64,000 bases of DNA from Multifurca ochricompacta (lineage: Eukaryota > Basidiomycota > Agaricomycetes > Russulales > Russulaceae). A program made the position numbers and the translations under genes. The notes beneath the pieces were generated by a model. That model worked only from the letters and a program-made list of their open reading frames with translations. It did no database searches and was not told the origin of the DNA. The DNA lies in contig WTXG01000011.1 in the NCBI GenBank assembly GCA_022496185.1, forward strand, positions 519,338 to 583,337, written 5' to 3'. Positions 1 to 11,129 of this stretch are shown here, piece after piece (the stretch's first letter is position 1; each line of letters starts with the position of its first letter).

Positions 1-1762
1 CGTAATTCCGTTCAGCGGGAGAGAAGGTCTCTGAGTAATATGCTACTGGGTGCAGAATTTGTGCGTCGTCACGTTGATACAGTACGGCTCCGTTTGCAAA
101 GTGGGAAGCGTCTACTTCCAGTTCGAAGGGTTGATTTAGATCTGGTTGGATGAGTACCGGTTCTGTTCCTACAATGCCTTTAATTTGCTCGAACGCTTCC
201 TGTTGGGGTGCATCCCAATGCCATGGCGTATCCTTTTTTAGAAGGTCGTTTAGTGGGCGAGCGATTCCCGAGAATCCTTTGACAAAGCGCCGATAGAAGT
301 TACAGAACCCAATAAGGATCTGACATCTTTGATGCTCGTGGGTGTCGGCCATTCCCTAATTCCCTGTACCTTAACTGGGTCCATGCGTACGCGCCCTCCC
401 TCGAGTATAACCCCAAGTACTCGACGCTTTTCTGTTCAAAGGAGCATTTTGCCGGTTTTAAGTAGAGGTCATGGTCGTGTAAGATATCCAAGACCTGATG
501 GACGCGGGCTCGATGGTGAGAGAGATCGTCTTTAGTCGCAACTAAGATATCATCCATATAGACAACCACTTCTCCGGTTAGTATGAGCTCTCGGAATATG
601 TGGTTCATCATCGCTTGGAATGTTGCCGGTGAGTTGGTCAACCCAAAAAACATGACGTTAGGTTCAAAAAGCCCTTGATTAGTCTTGAACGCGGCTTTCT
701 CCTGATCCCCCTCGCGAATGCGTATGTTATTGTAACCCCAACGGATGTCCATTTTAGAGAACAACGCCTTGCTTCTCATTGTATCGATGAGTTCTGGTAT
801 GAGTGGGAGAGGATAGGTTTTCGGATCGTGTAAGCATTGATTCTCCGGTAATCCTGTACTGGGCGTAGTTTGCCGTCCTTCTTTTTGATGAAGAAGAAGG
901 GTGACGCATAGGGTGATTTCGATGGGCGGATGTAACCTTTAGCGAGATGTTCTTCCAGAAAGGCGGTCAACGCCTCCTGTTCTTTTTGTGACAGAGGATA
1001 AATTTTACAGTCGATAGCAGGGGGGTATCTGGCATGAAGTCGATGGCGTGGTCCCAGGGTCGTGAAGGTGGGAATCGTTGAGATTCCTCCTCAGAGAATA
1101 CCTTATAGTGACGTTGGTACTCTTTGGGACAGTATTTTCAAAGGTTTTGGCCTCCTGTCCTTCCATCGCTTTCTGTGCCAACTCAGAAGCCTTCGTCGTA
1201 TAGCAGTATACTTGTCACTAGGCTCTAGGTCATCCCATGTGGCTCGCTCTCCCATAACAATGGCTCGGATGGCGGGATGTCGTACAGCATAGTCATACCC
1301 TAGGGATGTGATGATGACAGGGTAGAATTCTTTGCTCATGGTCGCATCGTCCATTTATCTTCGGCTCAAAGGCCGCAAGCCAGGGGTAACCCAGGATAAG
1401 ATCTTCAGCACCAAGGTCGGTGACGAGGAAACGAATTGTCTTCGTGTTTTCTCCGACTTGTACATTTAGGTCGGTGTAGTGTGTGATTCTTCCGGCTTTG
1501 TTGGCTGTCCATCTATGTTCCAGATGTTTTTTTCTTGAGGGAGCATAAGTGTCCCTAATCCCAGGACTTTTACAAGTCGCTGGCTGATGAAGTTATCAGT
1601 GGCTCCAGAGTCCACCAGGATGTCTCGGTCGGCCGTCTTCTGTGTAGTTTCAAAATGTACTGGTATTTTCAACGATTTGAATCGACTAGTGTACACAGAA
1701 GTTACATGTAACGCTCTTGCCCAGGCGATGGGGTCGAGCCAATCAAAAATCCTTTTTGGCAA
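1..1762 (-). pseudogene. pol: Element A pol remnant (protease, reverse transcriptase)
   Basis: Protease: the segment at 1466-1762 contains ILVDSGATDNFI, the D-S/T-G-A active-site motif of retroviral-type aspartic proteases. Reverse transcriptase: 776-970 contains the fingers motif [20 protein letters not shown], and 300-779 contains [11 protein letters not shown] with the YMDD catalytic motif. Frame changes between 1103-1466, at about 776 and at about 300 break the polyprotein. The window starts within the RT connection/RNase H region. Every motif has a counterpart in element E, which serves as the in-window reference. Confidence 0.85.
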
Positions 1763-2087
1763 ACGCCTTCTCCACTAGAATAGCCCGCACTTCTTCGCTT
1801 TCTTTCATCATATTTGCCCATATGTCATGGGCCTTTTCCTCTTTGGTGCGTTTGTCGACAGTGGTCGGGTTATTGGTAGCAGGACCGAGGTGGTAGTGGC
1901 TTCGGCTACACGTGCTCCCTTCTTTGGGCAATCTCGGGACATGTGTCCTTGGGCTTTGCAGCGGAAACATCTCCCCTCCTTCATCAGGGTCTGTCGTTCG
2001 TCTTCTGTGAGTGTGGCACGGACACGGGTTCTATCCGCCGAAGTATCCATGGCGTTTGGATCCCGTGTTGGGGCGTGCCCTGGGATT

Positions 2088-3251
2088 TCACTCCAAAAGC
2101 TGCCTTCCACTGGTCCCTTGTTTCCCTTTCTTTGTGTCAACCCCGAACCTTGTCTGAAAGTCGAGGTAATCTTGTTGCTGCCGACGTGCAGCATCTACCC
2201 AGTCGTCCCAGGTGTGTGGGTGGTGGAACTGGATTATGTTCTTTACCAGGGGGTTGGGGAGTCCTTGCGAGAAGAGGTCCAATGTAGCCTCTTCATCGGT
2301 GTCGTACCCGGCGCGATTGGCTAGGCTGCGGAATTTGGCGACGTATGCATCCAAATCCCCTCTTTCCATTTTCAGTGTTTTTAGTTCCCTAGCAGCTTTC
2401 TGCTTCGCCTGTCCGTCTGTAAAGGCGTCTTTGAATCGCTGGGCGATTGTTTCCCACAGTCCGGGACTTGTGGTTCGTCGCCCGGATGCTACTTGCTCAT
2501 TTAACCACTCCAACTGCTCCATCGTCCAATCATCCACAGCTTCTCCTCTGATAAGTGACAGAAAGAGGTTGGCTCTTTGGAACGGATTGACCATCTGTGG
2601 GACATCATGGTTGAAGTTCTGGAAGGTAGTAAATTCCAGAATAAACTTCTTGCTTTGGGAGCGATCTCCCGTAAATGTCTGGGGCATTACTCCTGAGAGT
2701 CGTCCCGATGGTGGTGGAATGTTTGGGATAATTGTGGTAGGAGGGGGAGGCGGGTTCGGGGTAGGATCAGGGAGTTGTGCAGCGATTGTGGACATGGTGA
2801 TTGGATGGATGGTGTCGGTGGATCGTATAGATATCTGGGGAGTTGCTAATGCAGGGGCTCTGATCGTAGCAGTCTCCGGTGCAACCTGGGTAGCAAGAGC
2901 TAATACTGGTGCGTCGTCGTTCTGGTCTGGTTCTATGTACTCTTCTTCAGAGTCGGTAACAATGGCCGGGGGGTTCTCCCTCCACGGTCCTAATCCAAAT
3001 TCCAACGGAGCGGGTCCTGTGGTGACCCAAGAGTGTCGTCGATCCGAGTATCGGATACGATACCAAACTCTTTTCTCGTCGTCGTATTCTACCGGTTGGT
3101 ATCTTCCGTCGTGATAGACGTAGTATCCAAACTCGGATTCAAAGTCTTTCCAGACGGCAGAGCCAAGTGTCTGTTGTGAAAGATTATTCTCGTCTCTGCG
3201 TTCGATGAGTTCTTCTTTGAACAAGGTCTGACTTCGGCTGGAAGAAGCCAC
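2088..3251 (-). pseudogene. gag: Element A gag (capsid/nucleocapsid precursor)
   Basis: This encodes the particle-forming Gag polyprotein of a chromovirus. The 387-codon frame has an acidic, proline-rich N-terminus and a retrotransposon-gag core around residues 190-330 (FTGDRSQSKKF, DDWTMEQLEWL, LFSQGLPNPLVKNI). A frame change near 2090-2190 separates it from the nucleocapsid part at 1808-2194, which holds the knuckle CFRCKAQGHMSRDC (CX2CX4HX4C). The tail continues in a third frame at 1743-1970 and ends at KKDF followed by TGA, on the run of five T used at the gag-pol junction. The first codon of the homologous block is GTG, not ATG, as in the sister copies. At least two frameshifts make it nonfunctional unless they are sequencing errors. 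Confidence 0.85.
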
Positions 3252-3273
3252 GTTGGGAAGAGACTCGACTTGA

Positions 3274-3859
3274 TGTTACGTCCGGTGCGGGACGTTCCAC
3301 ACAACTTGTGTGACAGCGTTCGTTTGTGATCAGGTAAGAGACCAATAGGGCCCCTTTGAGTGGTGTATGAGAGGTCAAAGTCAAAGAGGCTGCGCTCTAA
3401 GACGATGTTAAGCGGAAAGTACCAGAAGTACTGAGAGGGTCGAGTCAAAGCGTCCAAGGGAGAGTCCAGAAGACAAGCACCGATGTATTCAATAAGTCGA
3501 GTCTGAAGTCTACAATGTAGTTACAGTGGACTTATATACGTAATCGAATGAGCGTCTAATGATAAGATATCGGAGTCATGTGGGCCCAAATATACGAAAG
3601 CGGAGGGTGTAGAGCCGAGCTTCTGATAGGGAATTAAGTAAGTGTCCGGTCTTAGAGATAAGGAGATAAGAGATAAAGGAAAGCATAAGCAAGTATAAAC
3701 AGCACGTAAATATGTACAAATGGCGTCACGGGGAAGGAAGTAGTGCACATGAGGGGTCCCAGGATGGGGACGTGATCAGGAAGTGAAGGGTGGGCGGAAG
3801 GGAAGGGTCCGTGTTGGGGAGGGTAAAGAAAAGTGGAGGACTGGGTCCTGGTCGTAACA
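3274..3859 (-). repeat. 5' LTR of element A
   Basis: This is a 586-bp LTR bounded by TG...CA on both strands (TGTTACGTCC at the left, GGTCGTAACA at the right). It aligns by eye, in reverse orientation, with the LTRs of elements C and E, including the shared end motif CGTAACA next to gag and a TATA-type segment near 3530-3540 in the minus orientation. Confidence 0.88.
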
Positions 3860-4314
3860 TTATCTATGACTCGTACTTTACATCAGGACACTTACATATT
3901 TTCCCACCAGAATCACAACTATACCAGATTCGTCTACGTATATTCTCATCTGGCCCACTTGACCCCATTCCCCATTTAGATACATTACAACTTCGTTGAT
4001 ACATCAAGTACATTACTCCGATTCAGACCCCGACCTCTATTACATATATAAGGCCTGCCTAGATAGCCTGTATGCCTTAGACTCGACTTCTTAATCGACT
4101 TGGTGCATTACCTTCTGGGTGATCCTAAGACCCGACCCTTGAATCATCTCAGTGCTTTTGGCACTCTTCTGCTCACCAATACTAAGGGATTAGCTCCTTG
4201 GTGTTGACCTCTCACCCGATCTCCGTGTACTTGAAAGACAGTGCACACCTGACTTCGTAGTTTCGCTATGCGACTTATCACACGTCGTGATGAACGCCCA
4301 CACCAGGCGTTACA
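3860..4314 (+). repeat. 3' part of the 5' LTR of element B
   Basis: This matches by eye the last ~455 bp of the LTR at 19744-20335 (shared ends GCACCAGGCG/CACACCAGGCG then TTACA). Its first ~140 bp are displaced off the left edge by the insertion of element A. A TATA-type segment ACATATATAAGG lies near 4043-4054. Confidence 0.85.
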
Positions 4315-4347
4315 TTAAGTTGAGTCTCCCCCACTGTGGCTTCTGTT

Positions 4348-4545
4348 GGCCCACACGCACTCCAGCAAAGGGACCTTAAGTAAGACCCTAACCCACACTC
4401 TAGAAAAGGAATGGCCACGTTGGGGATTGAACCCAAGACCTCTGGACAATCCGGGTCCGGCGCTCTAACCACTGAGCTACACAGCCTGGGTTCTACATGG
4501 AGCATAACCTTATATACCAAGGTCATGTGAGAGTTGCATCATGCG
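4348..4545 (-). mobile_element. tRNA-derived insertion (SINE-like) at the start of element B gag
   Basis: About 200 bp absent from sister copies interrupts the beginning of gag: the text before 4348 ends ...GTGGCTTC and gag resumes near 4548 with GCTTCATC. Its minus strand carries a tRNA-like domain (4413-4486). The flanking sequence has no similarity to other parts of the window. Clear target duplications and an A-rich or simple-repeat tail were not found, so SINE is an inference from the polymerase III-type promoter and the extra non-tRNA sequence. Confidence 0.5.
4413..4486 (-). ncRNA. tRNA-like domain (probable SINE head or tRNA pseudogene)
   Basis: Read on the minus strand, 74 nt fold as a tRNA. 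The 7-bp acceptor GGCTGTG pairs with CGTGGCC using three G-U pairs. The D stem is GCTC/GAGC with A box TAGCTCAGTGG. The T stem TTGGG/CCCAA is perfect, with loop TTCAATC and B box GGTTCAATCC. The anticodon arm is degenerate: CCGGA faces TCCAG with one mismatch and an enlarged 9-nt loop lacking the usual T33, so no anticodon can be assigned. This argues for a tRNA-derived repeat, not a working tRNA. Confidence 0.6.
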
Positions 4546-4547
4546 GC

Positions 4548-6092
4548 ACTACACTTGTGTCAACAGCTTCATCTAGCCAAAGCCAGACCTTGCACACTGA
4601 AGAACTCATCGACCGTTGAGACAAGGATAACCTTTCACAACAGGTCCTTGGCTCTGCTGTCTGGAAAGATTTTGAAACTGAGTTTGGATACTACATCTAT
4701 CACGACGACCAGTACCAGCCAGTTGAATATGACAAACAGAAATGAGTCTGGTACCGTATCCATTACTCTAGAAGCCACCATTCCTGGGTTACTACAGGAC
4801 CTGCCCCACCAGAGTACGGCTTAGGACCTTGGAGAGAGAATCCTCCAGCCATCGTCACAGATTCAGAAACTGAAGAATACATCGAAGAAAGCAGCGAAGA
4901 CACACAAGTCATAGCCCCTAGTTTTATGGCTCCGACAGTTGCACCCGAGAGTACTACATCCAGAATATCTGCTTTAGTCTCTCCCCAGATTACATGACAA
5001 ACCTCAGACACCCCGACCATCACTTATCCAACAATGTCGACCATTGCTGCACAGTTACCAGACCCTGCTCCAATTGTCCCTGCTCCGAACCTCCCCCCCC
5101 CATCAGGACGCCTTACGGGAGTCCTGCCGACTACATTCACCGGTGACTGATCCCAGAGCAAAAAGTTCATGCTTGAGTTCAAGATGTTCAAAAACTTCAA
5201 TCATGATGTTCCACAGATCGTAAACCCCTTCTAACGAACCAACCTTTTCCTCTCGCTTATCAGAGGGGATTCCATCGATGATTGGACAATGGAGCAGATT
5301 GAATGGCTGAACGACAGAGTTACAGCTGGAACCAGAACCACAGACGAGGATCTGTGGGATATAGTGGCGCAAAGATTTAAAGACACCTTCACAGATGGGC
5401 AGGCCAAGCAGAAGGCTGCCAGAGAATTGAAATCCTTGAAAATGGAAAGAGGGGACTTGGATGGCTATGTAGCCAGATTCCGCAACCTGGCCAAGAGAGT
5501 GGGGTATGATGTGAACAAAGAGGCAATGCTTGACCTCTTCTCCCAGGGATTGCCCAACCCCCTGGTGAAAAACATCATCCAATTCCATCACCCCGAGTCA
5601 TGGAGCCAGTGGATGAGTGCTGCCAGAACACAGCAGCAGGACTATCTAGACTTCCAGACACGTTTTGGAATTGATACGAAGAAGGGTAAAACCCGTGATC
5701 AGTGGAAGGCGGCATTTGGGGTGAAACCCACTACTTCCCAAGACCCTAATGCCATGGATACATCGGCAGATCACACCAAAGCCCGCGCAGCCCTTACTGA
5801 TGATGAAAAGAGAAACCTCATGAAGGAAGGGTGCTGCTTCCACTGCCGGGCGCAAGGGCACATGTCACAATTTTGCCCAAAGAAGACAGTTCATGCTGCT
5901 GAAGCAACCATGGCTACTACCACCATGACATCGCCAATACAGAACCTACCTACCCCAGTAAAAGAAAACCCGGTGACTGCCTCAAAGACCAAGGAACAGA
6001 AAGCAGCAGCAATTTGGGAGCATATGATGAACGAGGACGAGGCAGTACGTGCTCTGCTTGTCAATAAGGCCTTTGGCCAAAAGGATTTTTGA
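4548..6092 (+). pseudogene. gag: Element B gag
   Basis: Gag core motifs (DDWTMEQIEWLND, LFSQGLPNPLVKNI) lie at 5277-5580, and the knuckle CFHCRAQGHMSQFC (CX2CX4HX4C) at about 5836-5877. The frame ends at KKDF then TGA (6090-6092) on a T5 run. Upstream parts are interrupted by TGA at 4617 and 4744, and by TGA at 5148, all where sister copies mostly have arginine. A TAA at 5232 replaces a glutamine codon. The segment from 5289 to 6092 (267 codons) is open. The N-terminal coding start is disrupted by the tRNA-like insertion. Decayed copy. Confidence 0.85.
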
Positions 6093-9000
6093 TTGGCTCA
6101 ACCCCATCAGCCTGGGCAAGAGCACTTCATGTAACTTCTGTGTACACTAGTCGTTTCAAATCTCTCAAAATACCAGTACACTTTGAAACTAAACAGAAGA
6201 CGGCCGACAGACAGATATTGATCGACTCTGGAGCTACGGATAATTTCATCAGTCAATGACTCCAGAGGACACTAGGATTGGGGACACAATTGCTTCCCCA
6301 AGAGAAGAATATTTGGAACATAGATGGAACAGCTAACAAAGCTGGGAAAATCACGCATTGCTGTGATCTAGAAGTACAGGTTGGGGAACAGACCAAGCAA
6401 CTCTGCTTCCTCATTACAGACTTAGGAGATGAAGATATGGTTTTGGGGTACCCATGGCTAGCAGCATTTGAGCCCAAAATCAACTGGGCAGAAGCAACGA
6501 TGGACAAAGGTTTCTACCCAGTTCTCATTACATCCTTGGGATATGACTACGCTGCGCGACACCCCTTGACCCATGCTATCATCATGGGATCGGCCGTCAC
6601 CTGGAGTGACGTGGAACCTGTGGATCAGGTGTATTGCTATGTTACAAGGGCATCAGAATTGGCCCAGGCAGAGGCACAGAAAAACCCAGAAAAGACGTTC
6701 GAAGAAGTAGTTCCAGCAGAATATCACCGACATTGGAAGGTCTTTTTGGAGGAAGAGTCACAACATTTCCCTCCCTCTCGACCTTGGGATCACACCATTG
6801 ATTTTGTTCCAAACACCCCGCAATCAGTAGACTGTAAAATCTATCCACTGTCGCAGCCAGAGAAGGAGGCACTCTCCACCTTCCTGGAGGAACACCTGGC
6901 GAAAGGATATATACGACCCTCCAACTCACCCTATGCGTCACCCTTCTTTTTCATTAAAAAGAAGGATGGGAAGCTGCGACCAGTACAGGACTACAGACGG
7001 ATTAACAAACTCATGGTGAAAAACAACTACCCACTTCCTTTGATCTCAGAAATCATCGATAAAATGCGCGATAAAGCCCTGTTCTCAAAGATGGACATTC
7101 GTTGGGGTTATAATAACATTCGTATTCGAGAAGGCGACCAGCCCAAGGCTGCCTTTAAGACCAATCAAGGACTTTTTGAACCCAACGTTATGTTCTTTGG
7201 CTTGACAAACTCACCGGCAACCTTCCAGTCTATGATGAATCATATTTTCCGAGACCTGATCCTTACAGAAGAAGTTGTGGTGTATATGGACGACATCCTA
7301 GTGGCTACAAAAGATGACATTCATCACCACTGGACCTGAGTTCACGAAGTACTGGAAATCCTGACAAAATACAACCTTTATTTGAAACCCGCCAAATGCT
7401 CCTTCGAGCAGAAGACCGTTGAATATTTGGGTGTCATCCTAGAAGGGGGACAAGTATGCATGGACCCTGTAAAAGTACAAGGCATCCGAGAGTGGTCTAT
7501 CCCTCAGTGTACCAAAGACATCAGGTCGTTCATCAGTTTTTGTAATTTCTACCGACGCTTCATCAAAGGATTCTTGGCCATCGCCCAACCACTTAATGAT
7601 CTGTTGAAAAAGGATGTACCCTGGCACTGGGACAAATTACAGCAGAAGGCATTTGACCAGATAAAAGCGATCATCAGCTCTGAACCAGTTCTTATTCAAC
7701 CCGACTTAGCCAAACCCTTCGAACTGGAAGTTGACACCTCCATGTATGCCAATGGCGCGGTTTTATCACAGAAAGATACTGGAGGAGTCCTTCATCCAGT
7801 TGCATTCTACTTGGAAACATTCTCTTTGGCAGAAAGGAACTATGACATTTGGGACAGGGAATTGCTGGCTATTGTGAAAGCATTATGACATTGGCGACCG
7901 TACTTGGCTGGATCCCCACACAAAACCATCATCTATACGGATCATTCCAACCTCCTCTACTGGCAGGAGCCCCATAAGATTAGCCGACGAGTAGCACGTG
8001 AAGTCTTAGAGCTTGAAGAGTACAACTTCGTGCTCAAGCACCTACCTGGAGCCCGTAATGCACGAGCCAACACCCTGTCTAGACCAACCAGCCATGATGA
8101 AGGAGAAAATGACAATGATAATATAGTCGTTTTACCAGAAGAAGTTTTTGCAAAGACCGTGGTCATCAGCCTTCATGACATGGATTTATGGGCCCAAGTG
8201 ACACAGAACATGAATCAGGAGCTGTGCAAATCCTGGGCAGAGCCGCACAACATAAAAATGAAAAACGGCCTCTGGTGGAAAGATGGTGACCGATTGGTTG
8301 TCACTGGTGGCGACAACATTAAGAGGGGGGTGATCCATTTTCACCACGACCTTCCCTCTGCAGGACACCCAGGGATTGCGAATACTTATGCCCTTGCCAA
8401 GTGAGACTATTGGTGGCCAAACATGAAGAAAGATGTGGAAGCATACATCAAAGGATGTGCAGAATGCCAGGCAAATAAAGTAAACACTCACCCAAGACCG
8501 CCAGCACTTTCACCCATTACACCGATAGCAACAGCCCCCTTCCAGACCATTGCCATGGACTTTATTGTCAAACTTCCACAGTCACAAGGATACAACTCGA
8601 TACTCACCATCACGGACCATGATTATTCAAAGGCTGCCCTCTTCATCCCCTGCAATGAAACAATATCAGCAGAAGGAGTTGCGAAACTTTACCTAAACCA
8701 TGTCTACCGGCACTATGGACTCCCCCAAAAGATCATTTCGGACTGAGACCCACAATTTGCATCCATGTTCGCCTGGGCCCTCTGTAAACACCTCGACATC
8801 CAGCAGAACATCTCCACAGCATATCACCCTCAAACAGATGGTCAATCAGAGCGCACAAATCAATGGTTAGAACAATACCTTCGATTCTGGTGTAATGAAT
8901 GGCAGGACGACTGGGCAGAATGGCTGGCGACAGCTGAGTTTGCGCATAACAGCTGGCCAAACGGAACGACGAAAGCCACCCCCTTCTCCCTTATTATGGG

Positions 9001-10078
9001 ATGGGACCCTCACACCACATGGACGAATAAACCCACAAATGTACCATCCATAACACAGTGTATCGGCCAATGGGAGGAGATATGGGAATCGGCCAATAGA
9101 AACCTTCAAAAGGCGCAAAGAACCCTGGCCAAGAAACCCACTAGGTTTACGCCCTATCAGGTCAGAGATCAAGTCTGGTTAGAAGGGCATAACATCCACA
9201 CATCACACCCAACAGCAAAATTAGCTCCCAGATGCCACAGCCCCTTTTCAATTGAACAGAAGCTCTCAGACGTCACGTATAAGCTCACGTTACCTGCTGC
9301 CTGGAAGATACACCCTGTTTTCCACGCTGGCCTTCTGACACCATACAAAGAAACTTCTATTCATGGGCAGAATTTCCCCAGACCTCCTCCTGACCTAGTC
9401 AACAGAGAGCTGGAATGGGAAGTAGAACATATCGCTGATGTGAAATGGAAGGGTAGAGGGTGCAATTGGAAGCTCCACTATCTGATCAAATGGAAGGGAT
9501 TCCCTGACGCTGACAACTTGTGGGAACCTGCTGCAGATGTCTTTGCGCCCAAGCTCATCGAAGACTTCTACAGATGCCACCCAGAAGCAGATAAAGAGCA
9601 CAGTAGAATACGTGTTGCTGGACAACTCTCTCCCCCACAATCAACCAGAACAGCACCCATGTCACCATCCAGAGTCCACACCTCCACCGCCATCGATGTG
9701 TTTCCCCTATCTACTCCTGTGCATCCTCCTTCTCGCCCACTTTCTCCTATTGACTACGATGCGGCTGCCAAAGTGGCCGAAGGGGACAGAATCATCAACA
9801 TCGACGAAGATTTTAATCTGCCCGAACACCCCCATCCCAATGACCTGATCAACGTCAACTTTGGCGACAAGGCCCCTGAATTCCCATTCTTCCCAAATGA
9901 CCCGAACTCCCAATTCTACTTCCCACTCATGATCCCGTTGTCCAAGAATGACGGCACCACGGAAGTAGCCAAATACATTTATTACACCAATGAAGGTATG
10001 GATGTGGCTGGGTGTTTGGAGAAAGGAGGGCCAGTCTATGGGGCCCCAGTCTACCTAGAAGAAAAGACTGTCAACTGA
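6093..10078 (+). pseudogene. pol: Element B pol, fused in frame to ORF3
   Basis: One continuous reading frame carries protease (near 6220, IDSGATDNFI), reverse transcriptase ([11 protein letters not shown] at about 7275-7310), RNase H, integrase (zinc-binding region near 8340-8480, core with TIAMDFIVKLP and TDGQSERTNQW) and a chromodomain (about 9415-9560, YLIKWKGFPDADNLWEP). The frame is broken only by TGA codons at 6257, 7337, 7886, 8402, 8744 and 10076. Each replaces an arginine in at least one sister copy, and no frameshift was noticed. From 8765 to 10078 pol reads straight into the ORF3 protein, whereas in C and E ORF3 is separate and in the -1 frame. Confidence 0.88.
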
Positions 10079-10517
10079 CTTCACTATGTGCTGGGGCCCG
10101 AACATCTGCAACACCTCGTGGCCCACGACCCACGCACCTTTGCCATCAACAAGGTGCTTTGGGATTTATGCATGCCACGACTGACTGCAGAGATTGCATG
10201 ACTGCGCAAGTTCCAGGCGCTCAGGGACAATTTGGAGATGCAGCATCGAGACTATGAGTGACAAATGGTAAAGATTAATTGGGGGGTTTTCGATATAGAA
10301 CATCACCTGGCAAGTATCAGAGAAAGGTTAGAATGAGGAGAAGCATACCAGATTATATCCGAATGGTACGCCAATATTTTTGCCTGGCCGCTCCCCTGTC
10401 GCCGCCTCAATCTTGCTCCTCGACTCAACCCCCGCTGCTTTGAAATGCTGCGCCTCCACAAAAACCCCGATGGTAAGCTTTGCTGGTGCTGTAGCAGCAA
10501 GTACCACCTCAGCTGGT
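10079..10517 (+). pseudogene. Element B ORF3, middle part
   Basis: Continuation of the third-ORF protein after TGA 10076-10078. It aligns with residues about 150-290 of ORF3 in elements C and E: PRTFAIN, the predicted helical segment, RPHKN-type region and the first zinc-knuckle motif CWCCSSKYHLSWCC. Further TGA stops interrupt it. Element C is inserted directly after 10522, inside the first knuckle; the frame resumes at 19386. Confidence 0.75.
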
Positions 10518-10522
10518 GTTGT

Positions 10523-11110
10523 TGTTACGACCCCTGCCTAGCAACCCGATTTTCTTCATGATCCCCAGCGACGACCCTACCCATCCCCCTACTTTACACT
10601 TCCTGATCATGTCCCCTTCCTGGGATCCGTCACATGCTTTACTTCCTTCCCCGTGATTGACTTTGCCTCTGTTTACCTCGCTTTGTTCATGATTGACTCC
10701 TTTTCCCTTATCTCTTATCCCTTATCGTATGACCGGACACTTACTTAGTTCCCTATCAGAAGCTAGGCTCTACGCCCTTCGCTTTCGTATATTTGGGCCC
10801 ACATGACTCCGTTCTCTTATCTCGTAGACGCCCATTCGATTACGTATATAAGTCCGCTGTAACTACAATGTAGACCTCAGACTCGACTTATTGAATACAT
10901 CGGTGTTTGTCTTCTGGACTTCCCCTTGAATCCTCTGACTCGATCGTCTCAGTGCTTTTGGCACTTTCCGCTCAACATCGTCATTAGGGAACAGCCCCTT
11001 TGACTTTGACTCATCCATTCGAACTCCGAGAGGCCTTATTGACCTCTCACCTGAATAACGTATGAAGCTGTCGCACAAGTCGTGCAGAACGTCTCACACC
11101 GGACATAACA
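10523..11110 (+). repeat. 5' LTR of element C
   Basis: 588 bp, TGTTACGACC...GACATAACA. It contains a TATA box TATATAAG at 10845-10852, the probable promoter of the element. The terminal TAACA supplies an in-frame stop just upstream of the gag block. Confidence 0.92.
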
Positions 11111-11129
11111 TCAAGTCGAGTCTCTCACA

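Larger units (their letters stand above)
1..3859 (-). mobile_element. Element A: Ty3/gypsy chromovirus, truncated by window edge
   Basis: Minus-strand LTR retrotransposon. Reading leftward from its 5' LTR (3859 to 3274) come gag with a CCHC knuckle, an aspartic protease region, reverse transcriptase and the start of RNase H, where the window ends. Integrase, third ORF and 3' LTR lie off the left edge. It sits inside the 5' LTR of element B: the sequence from 3860 onward continues that LTR, which can be compared with the intact B LTR at 19744-20335. The five bases next to the LTR, TTATC, should recur on the far side as the target duplication. The coding region is broken by frameshifts, so the copy is probably dead. 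Confidence 0.88.

Noticed and set aside
4413..4486. Functional tRNA gene
   Set aside because: The anticodon arm is mismatched with a 9-nt loop lacking T33, and it sits inside a retroelement insertion; no anticodon can be assigned.
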